From assembly GCF_048128805.1 (NCBI RefSeq), contig NC_136013.1, forward strand, positions 6,828,102 to 6,892,101: a DNA stretch of 64,000 nucleotides, given 5' to 3'. A model generated the notes under the pieces. That model was given only the letters and a program-made list of their open reading frames with translations. It was not told the DNA's origin and made no database searches. This document shows, piece by piece, positions 12,525 to 24,300 of the stretch (the stretch's first letter is position 1; each line of letters starts with the position of its first letter). This stretch comes from Centroberyx gerrardi. Lineage: Eukaryota; Chordata; Actinopteri; Beryciformes; Berycidae. Made by a program: the position numbers and the translations under genes.

Positions 12525-15190
12525 GTCACTCTTAAAGATACAGTCAGCTTTTTGGGACTTTCTTAAACTGTCATAACTCAAAGTACAGGTGTATTTTACT
12601 CCAGTGTTTACAAACATTAGAAATTTAAGTCTCTTCCAAACCTCAAAATACCTGAGAAACTCATGGTTAGCTGTCATATACTGTTAGTCCTTTTTTGTTT
12701 CACAGTGGAAAAACAAATTCTCTCCAATCCCATAAATGACGATGTTAACAAAGCCAGTGGTGGGGCAGTTGTGTTTCAACAGAGGCTGCCATACTGCAAT
12801 CACAGACTGGGACTATAAACAAGCAAATTAAAGTGCTAGCCTTGTATCTTCCACTCTAATGGATATACTAATACCAATGTACTGAAGATTTACTCTTACA
12901 TACTCTGACGATGTGTAAATAATCAGATGTTTTGATGTAGAGTTTTTATTTTTATATCAAAAAGTCAGTACTGTGCTGCATTGGAGATGAGAGTAGAGCC
13001 TTAACTTATGATACACTTGATTTCTAGTCATGAGGGGGTTCTGAACATCTCACTGAGATTTCTCAACTGCTTCCTGCTGGAACAGTTTACTGGTATCTTA
13101 TCTTGCACGGTTTTATATCTTACCTTGATACCTAGAGAGTGACCATACATGTTATGCTCGAAGCTCATAGTTTTCATTTAGATTTCATGGCTTTAATTCT
13201 GCATTTTAAGATACTGACCAAACATCAACTGTACACATTGCATGCCATTTTTAAAGGCTGAACATGTTCAATGTAGCTGTTGATTTCTCTTAACCAGCAT
13301 AAGCATGCCAACTCCATTTTGACTATTTGGATGTTGGGTGTGTTGTGATTCAGCAGGTGGCACTGAAGCCACTGTTTGGAGAACAAAGGTGGTGGGCCAT
13401 CTACCTTTACGCCTATCTCACTTCTGACAAATGTGCGGGCATGTTGTACAGGGTGGGACTAGCCACCAGCCAAATGGCAATAAATGTTGGCTGTGGTTGG
13501 CAAGTTTCTTTATTCTACCAGCTACTTTGACAGGTAATCAGCCTTTGTGTGGAGGTTACTTTCTATTCTAAAAAGCAGTTTGGCTGGTAAAATAGTAAAC
13601 GTACTTGGTGAATTTTGGAATCCAGCAGCGACTGTGGCTAGTGGGCAAAAAGCTTGGTGTCTTTCCCTTATGTCAGACCTCAAAACCCTGCAGGCCAGGT
13701 ATGAAGAAATATAACGGGCACATGCTTCCCTCTGGTAATGAGCATCACTAATTATGTTCATATTTGTTATTTATCATGGTTGTATTTTTAACCTTTTTTT
13801 TTTTTGGCACTACATGTCCACTGTGTTCAAATGTTGTTAGTGTCTCAGGGTTGTAGCATGAAGCTGCGTCAATAAGTGCTGGCCATAACTAGCAGTAAAT
13901 TGTGTGTAGTCTACAAAATTGCTGAAAACTACGCGATGAATTGTCAGCTACTTGATTATTGTGGGGTCTTAGAACTGACTGGTGTACCACTCAGTATTGT
14001 AACCTAATTGTGTGTATTGCAGTGCTGGACTAACAATTTACATGTCTTCAAGAGATGTTTGTCATCCATCAGCGTCCTAATGTTTTTATGTGAGTAACTG
14101 AATTAGGCTGTCAGCTGAAATAATTGAATGTGCCGTTAAAACATGAAGTCATCAGTCTTGTTTAACTCCTATAATTATATTTTTGGATATTAGATCTTTT
14201 TAGTTTGGATAAAAAAATGCGGTTTAACAAGGTGTGAACATATATGAAACATTTTGTTCCCTTATGTGAAGAATAGCTGCAAAAGGTTTTGCGATGTTGT
14301 GTGCGAAATAGGCTGAAATTGACACTGAAAAATAACCAATAATTGGTGAGAAAAGTGGAAAGGTTTTGATATTCTTTGAAAAAGTTTTTGTGTGTTTTTG
14401 TTTCATATTTTGGAAGAGTTTGTTGTAAAGCCCAAACATTATTTGAACTCTAAGCTATCTTTTTATTCTTTTAAGACCCTCCTTGTTTGTTTTATTTCTT
14501 CTTTTTTTTACTGGTACTCTTATTTGGGATGACAAATTTGCCTCTGTAAGATTGTCTAGGTTTGTATTTGAAATATTGATTTGCACATGATGGTATGTAC
14601 TGTAAATCATAGTGCTGGGGGTTGATTTTGCTCAAATAGTGGGAATTGTTTTCCCTCGTGTTCTGCATGTGAGTGAGATGTCTTTGGAAAAAAAATTATC
14701 ATTCAGCCCAATCGCATACTCTTTTATACCATTTATTTCTCAGCGTCAGTGCATCGGGGTTAGTACATTTTCATAAAAACTGTTACATGCTTTTTTTTTT
14801 ACTTGTATCATAATTGACTCCAGTTTGAACTGATCACATGTTTAGGTGCACACTCCATGCCCTCATTCTTCAGGCTTAAGCCTTTGAAATGTGTGAATGG
14901 ATTGGGGACCTGAGCATTAACTCAAAGGCAATATCTTGGTCTGTTGGGGTTCACACATAAACTTGCAGCAATGACACAAATATGGCATATTTCAACTGTA
15001 GCACAACTTTTTTTTTTTGGTTTTTAGGGATGGCAGCAGTCTTTACAGGTGCCTGGAGTGTATCAACATTTTCATCAGCATTAAAAATTTAAGTTTTCAC
15101 TCATGCTGAAGTGTGTTTTCATCCGAGTTATGCCAGCATCATAGTTTGACTGTCTGAAGCATTTTAATAAAGAGTCTATCAGTTTTTAAA
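12525..15190 (+). other. fbxo30: Likely long 3'UTR of fbxo30
   Basis: No coding sequence is recognisable. The region is AT-rich with several T-runs. AATAAA at 15166-15171 is a good candidate poly(A) signal; mammalian fbxo30 also has a long 3'UTR. Shorter forms are possible. Confidence 0.55.
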
Positions 15191-15230
15191 AGTCGCTTTT
15201 TGACCTTTATTGCAGCCATGTGCCATCGAG

Positions 15231-15560
15231 GCCCAAGTCTATGCAGGTTTTCATTTCCAAGAAACACCAGCTGATTTCACAAGTTCTAAATTTCAGAATA
15301 TCCTGGACAAATTTACAATGTACTGATTCAAGACAGAAGTCGTTTCAGTAATAGGTGTATACTTACCAAAATGCCCTGTTTGTTACGGTCTTGCATTGCC
15401 TGTGATGCCTCTACAATTCCCAGAACTTTCCCAGATATTCCCCAGTGTGGGATTAATATTAAGTACTGCTACTGCTGCTACTACTAGTTCTCCTCACTGG
15501 TTGAAGTTGTGCTAATCAGTGAAATCAGTGGTTGGAATGAAAACCTGCAGACTCAACTAC
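15231..15560. repeat. Inverted-repeat (foldback/MITE-like) element downstream of fbxo30
   Basis: The left arm (about 15236-15285) contains GCAGGTTTTCATTTCCAAG and CTGATTTCAC. The right arm (15519-15554) is its reverse complement, with GTGAAATCAG and GGAATGAAAACCTGC. The arms are about 35-50 bp and roughly 85 % alike. The interior is non-coding and ends in a short CTG/CTA-rich tract. Confidence 0.65.
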
Positions 15561-16535
15561 TACTTTGTTGCATTGAGAAAAAAAATGTAAGTGTACCAGT
15601 TGAATGCCAACAAGTCCCCCAGTTTACAGCTAGATGGTGCCAGAGCGGCATATCTTCATAAATTGCTTGTCTTCATAGTTCCTGTATAATAACCCGTCTG
15701 TCCGAACAGAAAAGCCCCTTTTCCTATTGTCCTTCAACTGTGATAAAACAGGATATGGTTTTGTTTTAGATCATGATTTAAGTTATTTTTAGATGATGCA
15801 GTATCTGCATAGCGAGCCATAAATGCAGGATAAATGCGTTGAAATGTTACCTGAGCTACGTCCTGCAATGTAAGTGCCATAAAATCACTGTTTCAAATGG
15901 AAACGAAACTTAAGCATAACCCTATCTGACAGTTCTGGCTTCACCATAAGCTGCGCTCGGAGAGGGAGAACAATTGAGTCAGGTGTTGTGGCAAAATGTG
16001 TTTCACCTTAAAAAAAAAGGTGTTTCCCCTGGCGGTGTACCCTCGTCTCGTGTTGTGTTGTTGACCGCAGAACAACTGCGGGTGACGCGCGCCTAATAAA
16101 TGATAAGCAGACACATTTACAGACTGACAACTTCACTGAAGAATCAATGGATGCGTGTGGTTTGAGGTAATGAGATCAAAAACACGCGTGATTTCCGTCC
16201 CCTTTTGAAAAGCCAGCGTGAGGAAAACCATCAGCAGAAAACGGAATGATTTTATTTTCCTTCCTTTCCTGGCGCGAGATCGAGGCGAAGAAACACAACC
16301 AGGGGAATCACATTTTTTTTTAGGGGGATAGAAATTCTGTCATAACACCCTGCTGTTGTGTTTTTTGCAGAATCCTCAGCTGCGACCACACAGCGGCGGG
16401 GATAAGCTGTCGCAGTTGCAGCGGTTGATCTTCCAAACCAACGATTGGGCCTGATACAATACAACCAGAGTGATCAAAGCGCTTGTTTCCCTTGGTTTCA
16501 CTGTACAGTTTGTCTGATTAAAATTTCCGCAGTTG
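15561..16535. other. Intergenic, nothing further seen
   Basis: Unique-looking sequence between the inverted-repeat element and the tRNA gene. No open frame or RNA gene is recognisable. Confidence 0.5.
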
Positions 16536-16618
16536 TACCAGGAGTGGGGTTCGAACCCACGTGGACAAATGTCCATTGGATCTTAAGTCCAACGCCTTAA
16601 CCACTCGGCCATCCTGGT
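16536..16618 (-). tRNA. tRNA-Leu, anticodon UAA
   Basis: This 83-nt gene includes the discriminator A. The acceptor stem pairs ACCAGGA with TCCTGGT. The A box reads TGGCCGAGTGG and the B box GGGTTCGAACCCC. The anticodon stem TTGGA/TCCAA closes loop CTTAAGA, giving anticodon UAA at 16583-16585 (minus strand). The long variable arm is typical of leucine tRNAs. A TTTT run lies a few bases beyond the 3' end on the minus strand and would serve as RNA polymerase III terminator. No intron. Confidence 0.95.
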
Positions 16619-17600
16619 GGGTGTATGTTGCAGGGGGACAATATACATTTAGTAAAGGTCAACAAACATAAGAATAACAGGTGGAGTTACCTAGGTAAAC
16701 AGACGACATCACAGAGCAAATAAAGCTAGCCCTGCTGCTAGTCGATGCAGACCACACGCCATATAAGGCTATGTTGAAAGTTTTAATTCCAGTTTGGTAC
16801 CCATTTCAACACTGAGTCATTGTGAAAACATCCAGTGGTGTAACTGATGTAGATGAGGATGGTCTGACACAATTCCTATAGCTTCCAAAGGGCCAGTTTG
16901 AGCTTAAGGAACAATACTTTAACACTACTAGTCCCTTATAGCTGTGGTTCAAAAAGAATGGGTCTGGGAATCCCCCCATGGGTACTTCATGGATTGCCAC
17001 ATACAGCAAAATGAAGACCATTTTAATTTCACTATCATTTCATTTAGACTACCACACAGTACAATGAAATACAAGTAGTATTGTGACCACAGTTTTCACA
17101 CTCTACTCTGTTGTCACGCTGCCTCGGGACAGAAGACCATTGTCTGTATCTATTTAGATGTCCTTATGTAGCCTATATGTAAAGTCCTTATGTAAGTTTG
17201 AGAAACCCTATCCTATAATGCTGATCTGACTGACTCTGGCCCTGTGTGAGTGCTCCTCAATGTACTCAGGCCAGTTAGGGAACCATAGGATTGGGGATAC
17301 TATTGCTCACACTGTTCCACTGCTGACAAGTAGAGACAACAATATAAGGAGGTCTGAATTGTTGTGAAGCAGACCTTGAGAAAGAGCAAGCCCTGGTCTG
17401 GTTGTCAACATCCATACCACTGGGTAGCCAACATAGAGGATAGTTGCACAATGCATACAAATCAATCTTGTTTCCTCAGCTAGGCTAACCACAGAGGCTA
17501 TGTTGTGTTCACTTAATTTCTAAACCTTGTGTGTGGCAATGGTTGAAAAAACAGAAAGAAAGAATACACACTCACATAGTCAAAACTATACATTTAAAAA
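16619..17600. other. Intergenic, nothing further seen
   Basis: Between the tRNA gene and the 3' end of the first syntaxin gene. Only short open frames without similarity. Confidence 0.5.
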
Positions 17601-17614
17601 GCCATTGTAAGGCA

Positions 17615-17620
17615 TTTATT
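17615..17620 (-). terminator. stx11: Poly(A) signal of the first syntaxin-11 gene
   Basis: AATAAA on the minus strand, about 440 bases past the stop codon. Confidence 0.55.
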
Positions 17621-18057
17621 TAGAATTGTAAAATCACATTTTATATCACTTAAATATGTCATGTACAGAAACATTTGCTCTTAAAAAGCAAACTTAAAGC
17701 CATCAGTTCTAGTACAAAGCTGAGAGCTACTATAACTAAATTCGTGCTTAGATATTTGTACAGTAGTCATGCAAACACTGTTCTCATTGATGATCAGGAA
17801 ATGGAACACCGTATATATATCACACTGTACACATTTGCATATGGACTTGTGGTTTGTAGACACTAGGCCTTTTCTGAGACCAGCTCGGTGAGGACATTGA
17901 TATGAAATACACAAACCAAAGCATAACATTTAAGGCATAGTTGCATAGGAAGTTGATTTGAATCAAGCAGCTCTAAAAGATATTCTCATGGCTATGGGGA
18001 CACTTTAGATGCGAGAGTAAGATCTCCACTTGAGAAAAAAATAACACTGATACTGTC

Positions 18058-18942
18058 TCAATTATTGCAACAAGGGCAACAACAACATAAGAGACGTCTG
18101 CACGGATTACTCTTCTTGTACTTCAAAGCCTTCTTGATGTGAGCTGTGGACTTGACAACATAGTCCTGAGTAGCACATACATTTGATTCTATGTTGTCCA
18201 TCATGCAGCCCTGCTCCTCCACCAGCAGGGCCAACTGGAAGAAGAGGTCATGAATGTCCCTGATGCGGCCCTCCAGCTCAAGAAGCTCCTTGTGGCGATT
18301 CTCAATCTCTGTGAGAGCGGAGCGGGCAGTCCTCCCTTCGATGAGGAGGTTGTCCGAGAACACGTTCCACTTGCCCGTTTCGATCATCTCGTCTATCTGC
18401 TCTCTGCTCACTTCCTTACCCATGATCTCCGCTTGCCTCTGGATGCGGGTCTTGCAGTTTTCCCTCTGGACCATTTCAGCCTCGTTGTATTCAGACATGG
18501 CATCGTGGAAGGCACTGGTCAGGCAGACGTACTGCGAGCGCACCATGCGCACCAGAGCTGAGCACTGCCCGTGCTCTTCCTCCAGCTCCTTGCTCCGTTT
18601 CCCCAGCTTCTCCAAACGAGCATAAATGGCCTCCCCTCTGGCCTTGATGTCACGTCCCAGAGCATTGGAGTCTCGTTTGATGCTGCTTATCCGCCTGACA
18701 GACGTGAGGAATCTCGTGTTCTGCTTTCCGAGGCGTTTCACGTCCATTTTGAGCAGGGAGATCTCCTTCCGCATCAACTGGGCGTCCTTGAAGATGCTGT
18801 CCATCACGTCCTCTCCATCAAAGACAATGGCGTGTTGCTCCAGGTCGCCCTCATCCTCAGCGGTGCGGTGCTCCTCAGGCCTGCTGGACACCGCTGCAGG
18901 CTTGGGAGTGACACTCTGCAGGTCACACAGTCTGTCCCTCAT
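18058..18942 (-). CDS. stx11: Syntaxin-11, paralogue 1, 294 aa, single coding exon
   Basis: Q-SNARE of the syntaxin family that works in granule and endosome fusion; human STX11 loss causes familial haemophagocytic lymphohistiocytosis type 4. The start MRDRLCDL matches mammalian MKDRL, and an acceptor (CTCTCATTGCAG) sits five bases before the ATG. The Habc part includes DVKRLGKQNTRFLTSVRR and SSIKRD, both near-identical to human. The SNARE motif runs about 205-267, with the central glutamine in LLVEEQG. There is no membrane helix. The protein instead ends in a tail with seven cysteines (CRRLLCCCCPCCNN), which in STX11 is palmitoylated to hold the protein on membranes. Human STX11 is 287 aa. 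A second syntaxin-11 gene follows in the same orientation 1.5 kb upstream. Confidence 0.96.
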   Translation of the reverse strand: MRDRLCDLQSVTPKPAAVSSRPEEHRTAEDEGDLEQHAIVFDGEDVMDSIFKDAQLMRKEISLLKMDVKRLGKQNTRFLTSVRRISSIKRDSNALGRDIKARGEAIYARLEKLGKRSKELEEEHGQCSALVRMVRSQYVCLTSAFHDAMSEYNEAEMVQRENCKTRIQRQAEIMGKEVSREQIDEMIETGKWNVFSDNLLIEGRTARSALTEIENRHKELLELEGRIRDIHDLFFQLALLVEEQGCMMDNIESNVCATQDYVVKSTAHIKKALKYKKSNPCRRLLCCCCPCCNN

Positions 18943-19261
18943 CTCACCTGCAATGAGAGCGAGGAGCTTTACTGATAAGAAACAGTTATGGACACATCTC
19001 CATCACCATCTTGTTTTAGTCAGTCTTGCATAAAAGACAGCCTTACTATGTCAATTAAATATTATCACCTAAGGGGGGCATTTTTTCCATTAAACTCTCT
19101 CTCTTATCTAGCATCCGTTTTTGAAATACTCTAAATGTAACTTCTAAAGAGAGATGGATAAACTCTTCAAAAGGAAACTGATACTTCCTCTGAGTCGTGA
19201 CGTCCTCCTCGCTAACACAACACATAAATTACAGGGCGTTGACTTTGATATCTGGACAGTT

Positions 19262-19341
19262 ATTTCCTATTAAGACCAACTGTTACACAGAGTTCAGTAT
19301 AATTTCCTATTAAGACCAATTGTTACACAGGGTTCAGTGTA
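19262..19341. repeat. Two tandem copies of a 40-bp unit
   Basis: 19262-19301 and 19302-19341 both read ATTTCCTATTAAGACCAA then TGTTACACAG, with few differences. They lie in the 5' intron of the first syntaxin gene. Confidence 0.8.
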
Positions 19342-19621
19342 ATGCAGTTATTGTTCTTAAAGTGTTTTACAAAAGGAAACATGCCACAGACTAACACATC
19401 TAAAAGCATCCTTGGCTATGACACATCAAAATCATGAGCACACAGACACGTCCAGCTTATGAAAAGGAGAAACTTGAACAAACTATCTTCTTCATAGAAA
19501 TCAACCTGTAGGCCTGTGGCACTATGGCAAAGTCTGAGAATCTGTTGATCGATTATGTGAGCCTATATCAGCCCTAAACCGATAATTAATGAACATATAG
19601 ATAAGTACACATGAAACATAC

Positions 19622-19760
19622 CTGATGTTAGGTTCCAGCAGTCCTATAAACTCGCCAAAGCAGAAGAGACGAGCACAGAAAGAAGCATTTCCCCTTTTCG
19701 CTCCGTGATATTACCAAGTTTCAACATGTACAGGAGTCAACCCACATCATGAGATCCCGC
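19622..19760 (-). other. stx11: Probable non-coding first exon of stx11 paralogue 1
   Basis: On the minus strand the donor CATCAG/GTATG ends at 19622. The acceptor before the start codon lies near 18948, which makes a 5'UTR intron of about 0.67 kb. The upstream end is uncertain. Confidence 0.5.
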
Positions 19761-20130
19761 AGACAGACTCAACTACTGACTAACACGACGCAGCCTGCTG
19801 CAGGTGTTAATGCGGAAGATCACGCCTTCTCGTTTGGTTTCACCCCACATTTCACACACTTTACCACTTTTTGGGTTGATGACCTGGAAGGTGGAAATCC
19901 ACCAGTCATCTCCTCGTCGTTCTTTTTTTTTTTTTTTTATATATAAAACCGCACAGGTAACGAGCCTTTGCGCATTTGGCACTTGCGTGTAAACCGTTCG
20001 TTTTGGATCTTCTTCATCCTCACTGCCTTCCGATTTGTGAATGGGTGACCATGTAATTCATACCCCGTTTAAATAAACTTTTTTTTTTTATATGTGTTAA
20101 GTGTCAGCTTGGCGAATGAAGAGCTACACG

Positions 20131-20136
20131 TTTATT
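20131..20136 (-). terminator. stx11: Poly(A) signal of the second syntaxin-11 gene
   Basis: AATAAA on the minus strand about 345 bases past the stop codon. Use of this site would place the two decayed tail-module copies in the 3'UTR. Confidence 0.5.
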
Positions 20137-20220
20137 TTCTAATTTAGTTTTTATCACTATTGTCAAATCATGTGAGTCATATTCCACTAATAACATTAAT
20201 ATACAAAAATAATCAATAGA

Positions 20221-20560
20221 CCTAATGATCATAACATGTAAAGCAGCAACAAAACAGTTTCTTGAAGGTATTGTTCTTGTATTATAGGCTTGTAGTGTAG
20301 CTTTTTCCAAATGGACTCGAGGTAGACCTAGTTAATCCAACTAGACCTAATGGTCATTACATGGAGAGCAGCAACAAATTCATGTCTCAAGGGATTGTTT
20401 CTGTATTTTACAGTGTGTCTTTCACCACGTGGACCAGAGGTAGACCTGCTTAATGCAACTAAACTGGCCCTCACTAAACCTAATTTTTATAACATGGAAA
20501 GCAGCAACAAAATAGCTTCTTGAAGGGGTTGTTTTTATCATAAGTAGTGGCATTTTCCAG
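20221..20560 (-). repeat. Three tandem copies of the syntaxin tail-coding module, two decayed
   Basis: Units begin CCTAAT at 20221, 20346 and 20479 on the plus strand (spacing 125 and 133 bp). Each contains the ACATG-xxx-AGCAGCAACAAA segment, which on the minus strand encodes the Cys-rich end of the protein. Only the third unit (20479 on) is in the reading frame of the gene. The other two lie beyond its stop codon and no longer encode the tail. The spacer TAGACCTxxTTAATxCAACTA is shared by the first two junctions. Confidence 0.8.
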
Positions 20561-21370
20561 ATGGACAATGGCATCCTGGATGGTTGCCTCAGTGTTTTGG
20601 ACATTGATCTGGATGTTTTCGACGGTTGCCCCCTGCTCCTCTGTCAGCACAGCCACATCCAGGAACAGTTCCTGGATCCCCTGGATTCGCTTCTCCAGCT
20701 CCTGCAGCTCCTTGTAACGGCTCTCAATCTGTTTGAGCGCTGAGCGGGCCGTCTTCCCCTCCGCCTGGACGCTGAACACGTTCCACTGCCCGCTCTCCAT
20801 CACCTCCTCCAGCTCCTCCTCGCTGACCTCTCTGCCCACCACCTCCATCTGCCTCTGGATCTGCCTCTTACAGGCCTCCCTGTGGCTCATCTCTGTGTCA
20901 TTGTAGTTGAACATCACCTCCCGCAGAGCGTTGCTGAGACACTGGTACTGAGTTCGAGCGATGCGCGCCACCGGGTCGGTGCTGCCACGCTGGGCCTCCA
21001 CTTCCCTGCCGAGAGCGTTCATCCTGTGCAGCCGCTGCAGCACAGCTTCTCCCCTGCGTTTGATATCTGCCCCGATGGCACTGGAGTCCCGCTTTGTGGC
21101 GTTGGGGTGAGAAGTGTTGTTCAAGGTCTGGTAGTGCACATCCCTGAGGTCACTGATGTCGTGTTGGATCTGCTGGATCTCGAGGCGTATCTGCTGGGCC
21201 TCCTGGAGGACACCGTCCAGGTCCTGGTCCTGGTCCAGGTCCTGGACAGGGTTTGATGCTGCTGACGCTGCTGCTGCTTCTTCCTGCTCTGACAGGTCCT
21301 CCAGTTCCACTGTGCTGAAAGCCTCAGAGTCATTCTGCACCTCTTGCAGGTGCTTCAGTCTGTCCCTCAT
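20480..21370 (-). CDS. stx11: Syntaxin-11, paralogue 2, 296 aa, single coding exon
   Basis: Tandem paralogue of the preceding gene with the same domain order: Habc region, linker, SNARE motif with central glutamine in VLTEEQG, no membrane helix, and a Cys tail. The tail has only four cysteines (FKKLFCCCFPCYKN). The start is placed at MRDRLKHL (21370). Seven further codons are open upstream, but they form the end of a splice acceptor (GTCCTCTCAG), as in paralogue 1. The N-terminal linker carries an Asp/Gln-rich stretch (DLDQDQDLDGV). It is more diverged from human STX11 than paralogue 1, for example NATKRDSSAIGADIKRR against SIKRDTNSIAKAIKAR. Zebrafish has comparable tandem stx11b genes, but I cannot assign the exact name. 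Confidence 0.93.
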   Translation of the reverse strand: MRDRLKHLQEVQNDSEAFSTVELEDLSEQEEAAAASAASNPVQDLDQDQDLDGVLQEAQQIRLEIQQIQHDISDLRDVHYQTLNNTSHPNATKRDSSAIGADIKRRGEAVLQRLHRMNALGREVEAQRGSTDPVARIARTQYQCLSNALREVMFNYNDTEMSHREACKRQIQRQMEVVGREVSEEELEEVMESGQWNVFSVQAEGKTARSALKQIESRYKELQELEKRIQGIQELFLDVAVLTEEQGATVENIQINVQNTEATIQDAIVHLENATTYDKNNPFKKLFCCCFPCYKN

Positions 21371-24300
21371 ATCTGAGAGGACAGATGACACAAAAAGAGA
21401 GAGCGAGACAAAGAGAGAAAGATTTCATGTGGGTGTGAGAAAGTGCCTCAATTTATCATTTTATCATGTATGAGAGATAGAGAGAAAAGGAGACATAAAA
21501 AAGACAAAAATTGCTCACCTCAAAAGAAATAAACAATGAAAGAGAGAGAGAAACTTATTGTGGGTGTAAGAAACAAGCTTGCACTATTCCTGTTTTTAAT
21601 GTTTCCTCAGTCATGATTGAAGACCTTCATACATCTCATGCACAATCTTGCCAAAAGCAGTCAAATATAAAACTTTTGTGATCAAAACATTTAGCAAATA
21701 TGAATATTTTCTATCTGTCCCCCTTTTCGGTATCAAGTAATCTCCGATGAATGCACTTGATCTGCCATGACATTTAATCTCTCTACAGAACTCACCAAAC
21801 ACGTTTTCCAATCTGAGAGAAAATCTAAGTTCGTATGAAAACATTTCAGCTTGTACATATGATTTGGTTTGAAATAAGTGTAGGTACTTCAAGTTTAAGT
21901 GTTTTCATTGACACCAAGCAAATACATATCCACCAAAAGATACAGAATCAGTAACTCTGAACAGCCTGACATACAGCAGTCATCAACCACCGACACAAAG
22001 AGGAGGAAGGAAATACTCAGTCGTGTTAATTGATTTCTACAACATTGATTTTCCTCATGAGAATGAGAGTTCCAAATTGCTTATTTCCTTTTAGGAATAT
22101 CAGCTAAAATGTCTCTGAATTGTAACCAGGTACACAGGAGATAAATCATTTTTCATTGTATTCAACAAAGGTTTTCCCAGGAGAGTTGATGAAAAGTGGG
22201 CCTGATTTTGCAATTTCTCGCCTACTACTATATTTTCAGTTCAGAAATGTGATCCAAAAGGGGCATCACAGGTGAACTTAATTAATATGGTATATGCAAA
22301 ATTATAATCACAGGCTTAATTTGATTATACCTTGTTTGTATTGCAGTTAGTTCCCAGATGTGCTTGGTATCTGCAGAGGGCTTGCAGATATTTCTTCTCC
22401 TTCTGTAGTACAAAACGATCATGGATATGGCGTTCAATCCAGTATGCAGTGCGGTGGTTATGGAAAGAGTGAGTGAGTTTTTAAGAAGTTAACCATCATC
22501 ATTGATACACCTGCTTAAGAGGGAAGATTTTAAGACACAAGCCCTTCTGCATTCCTCTTACATCACATGGAAGCATGGAATGACGCACAGTAAGTTTAAG
22601 CCATGCCTCTTTAGTATTTACCATGAAGATGACGACTGATATACTGTATATACGAGTATAAAGCTCATCTGCTTTAAAGTCATTCCTTAAACAGTTGTAA
22701 ATTAAACCATGGTAATCATATGACTTCTTAAAAATTCTCCAGGCATCTGTCATTTTACTTACTTTCCTTTTGATAGATTTCTAAGATGTTTTTTATGTGC
22801 AATAACACAATATGTCATGAAGGACTGTGAAAAGAGACTATAAATCCTTCAATGTTCAGCTAAGGCCTCATAGGAAAAAAAAGCGAATACGACTAAGATA
22901 ACATCAACTAGCACAGATGTCACACACTGACATTGGGCACCAAAAGAATGTGAGAAATAAAGAGGAAGTATTTGCGATATCTTCCAAAGGGGTGGAACTG
23001 AAAAAGTTAATAGATGATAAAACACGATGACGTTACAAACTGCCTGGACGCAGAAATCAGTCTGCTTTGCCATTTGTTGGGTAATACTTACTGTGACCTT
23101 TCATTACAGTTATTATAAATTGACATGTGATAGAGGGCTCATACTTATAAAACATTTAGTGAAACTACCAACTGTCAAGTGATTCTTTAAAAATCATATG
23201 ATTAATGTGTCATCATTTGTGCTGAGTATCTGTCATGCAGCCAGAAAAAGAAGCTGAAATGTTAGTGGAACAAGGAAGGTAAATGGTAAGTTTATGTGTA
23301 GGAAGTTGCATGACACAGTCATCTCCACACGGCCAGCAACGGTATGTGATTCGTAATTTCCATCGGCCTCCATGAGTTTGAAGAAGTCTCGCTGCGCTTC
23401 ATTTCTCAGAGGGGATTTTCAGCAGTGAGGTCTCACCAAACTGGAGGCATTGCCGTTCACACATGCTCCTTGAATGAGTAATGGACACTTTATTCAGAAG
23501 AAGAAGAAAAAAATAGCATGCCTGAAACCACCAGCCTTGAAACTTCCCTCAATAAACCACAAAGCGAGCATCAGATAAATGTACAAGTAATCTTTTTTTT
23601 CTATTTCGGTGACTCGCCTTTTGTGTCAGGCACCTGGTCAGGATGGTCATGGGATGTTCACACACTTTACCTGATTGCTACTTTACTCTGACTACAAAAA
23701 TGATTTTACTGAAATAGGTTTGTTGTTCATTTCTCAATTCATCACCTGAAAAACTTTAACACAAATCGTTAATAAAGAACATAGAATGTTGAAGTAAATA
23801 ATGAAAAATCATTAAAAAAAACAAGTACACAATATCCAGACAGCACATGAAGTTTTAAATCATTAAGTTTACACTTTTACCACAAGATGGCAACAAAGCT
23901 TTGGATTACTTGCATGGAAGATGTGTTGTTTCTAATCCTTAGTGTCAAATTCTAATCTGAAATGTGTATTTTTAATTGAGGCACAAAGTCTGTACAGAAT
24001 CAAGTATATACTGTCCATGCATAGTGGTGGAGTATTTCTTTTATTTTTTTCCAAAAGTCATTTTACCAGAGGCTAGATGTGGAATCTGTCCTGCATCAGG
24101 CCACACAGTTCATGAACTTCTCCAAGGTGGATTATGATCCCAACAATACTTTTTCTATGCAGTAATTGGTTTACGTAAACTGAACTCTGAATAACAAGTT
24201 TATTAGGGAGGAAAGGTCGTATCCCTTTGTAATTAAGCATTAATAATTTTTATTAATTATGGCTATATTGACACAATGTAGTATTTAGTGGTCTTAATGT

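Noticed and set aside
18250-19033. Plus-strand open frames of 100-135 codons across the first syntaxin gene
   Set aside because: Shadows of the stx11 coding exon.
20882-21473. Plus-strand open frames of 105-124 codons across the second syntaxin gene
   Set aside because: Shadows of the stx11 coding exon, rich in Leu/Val/Ser because of its codon bias.
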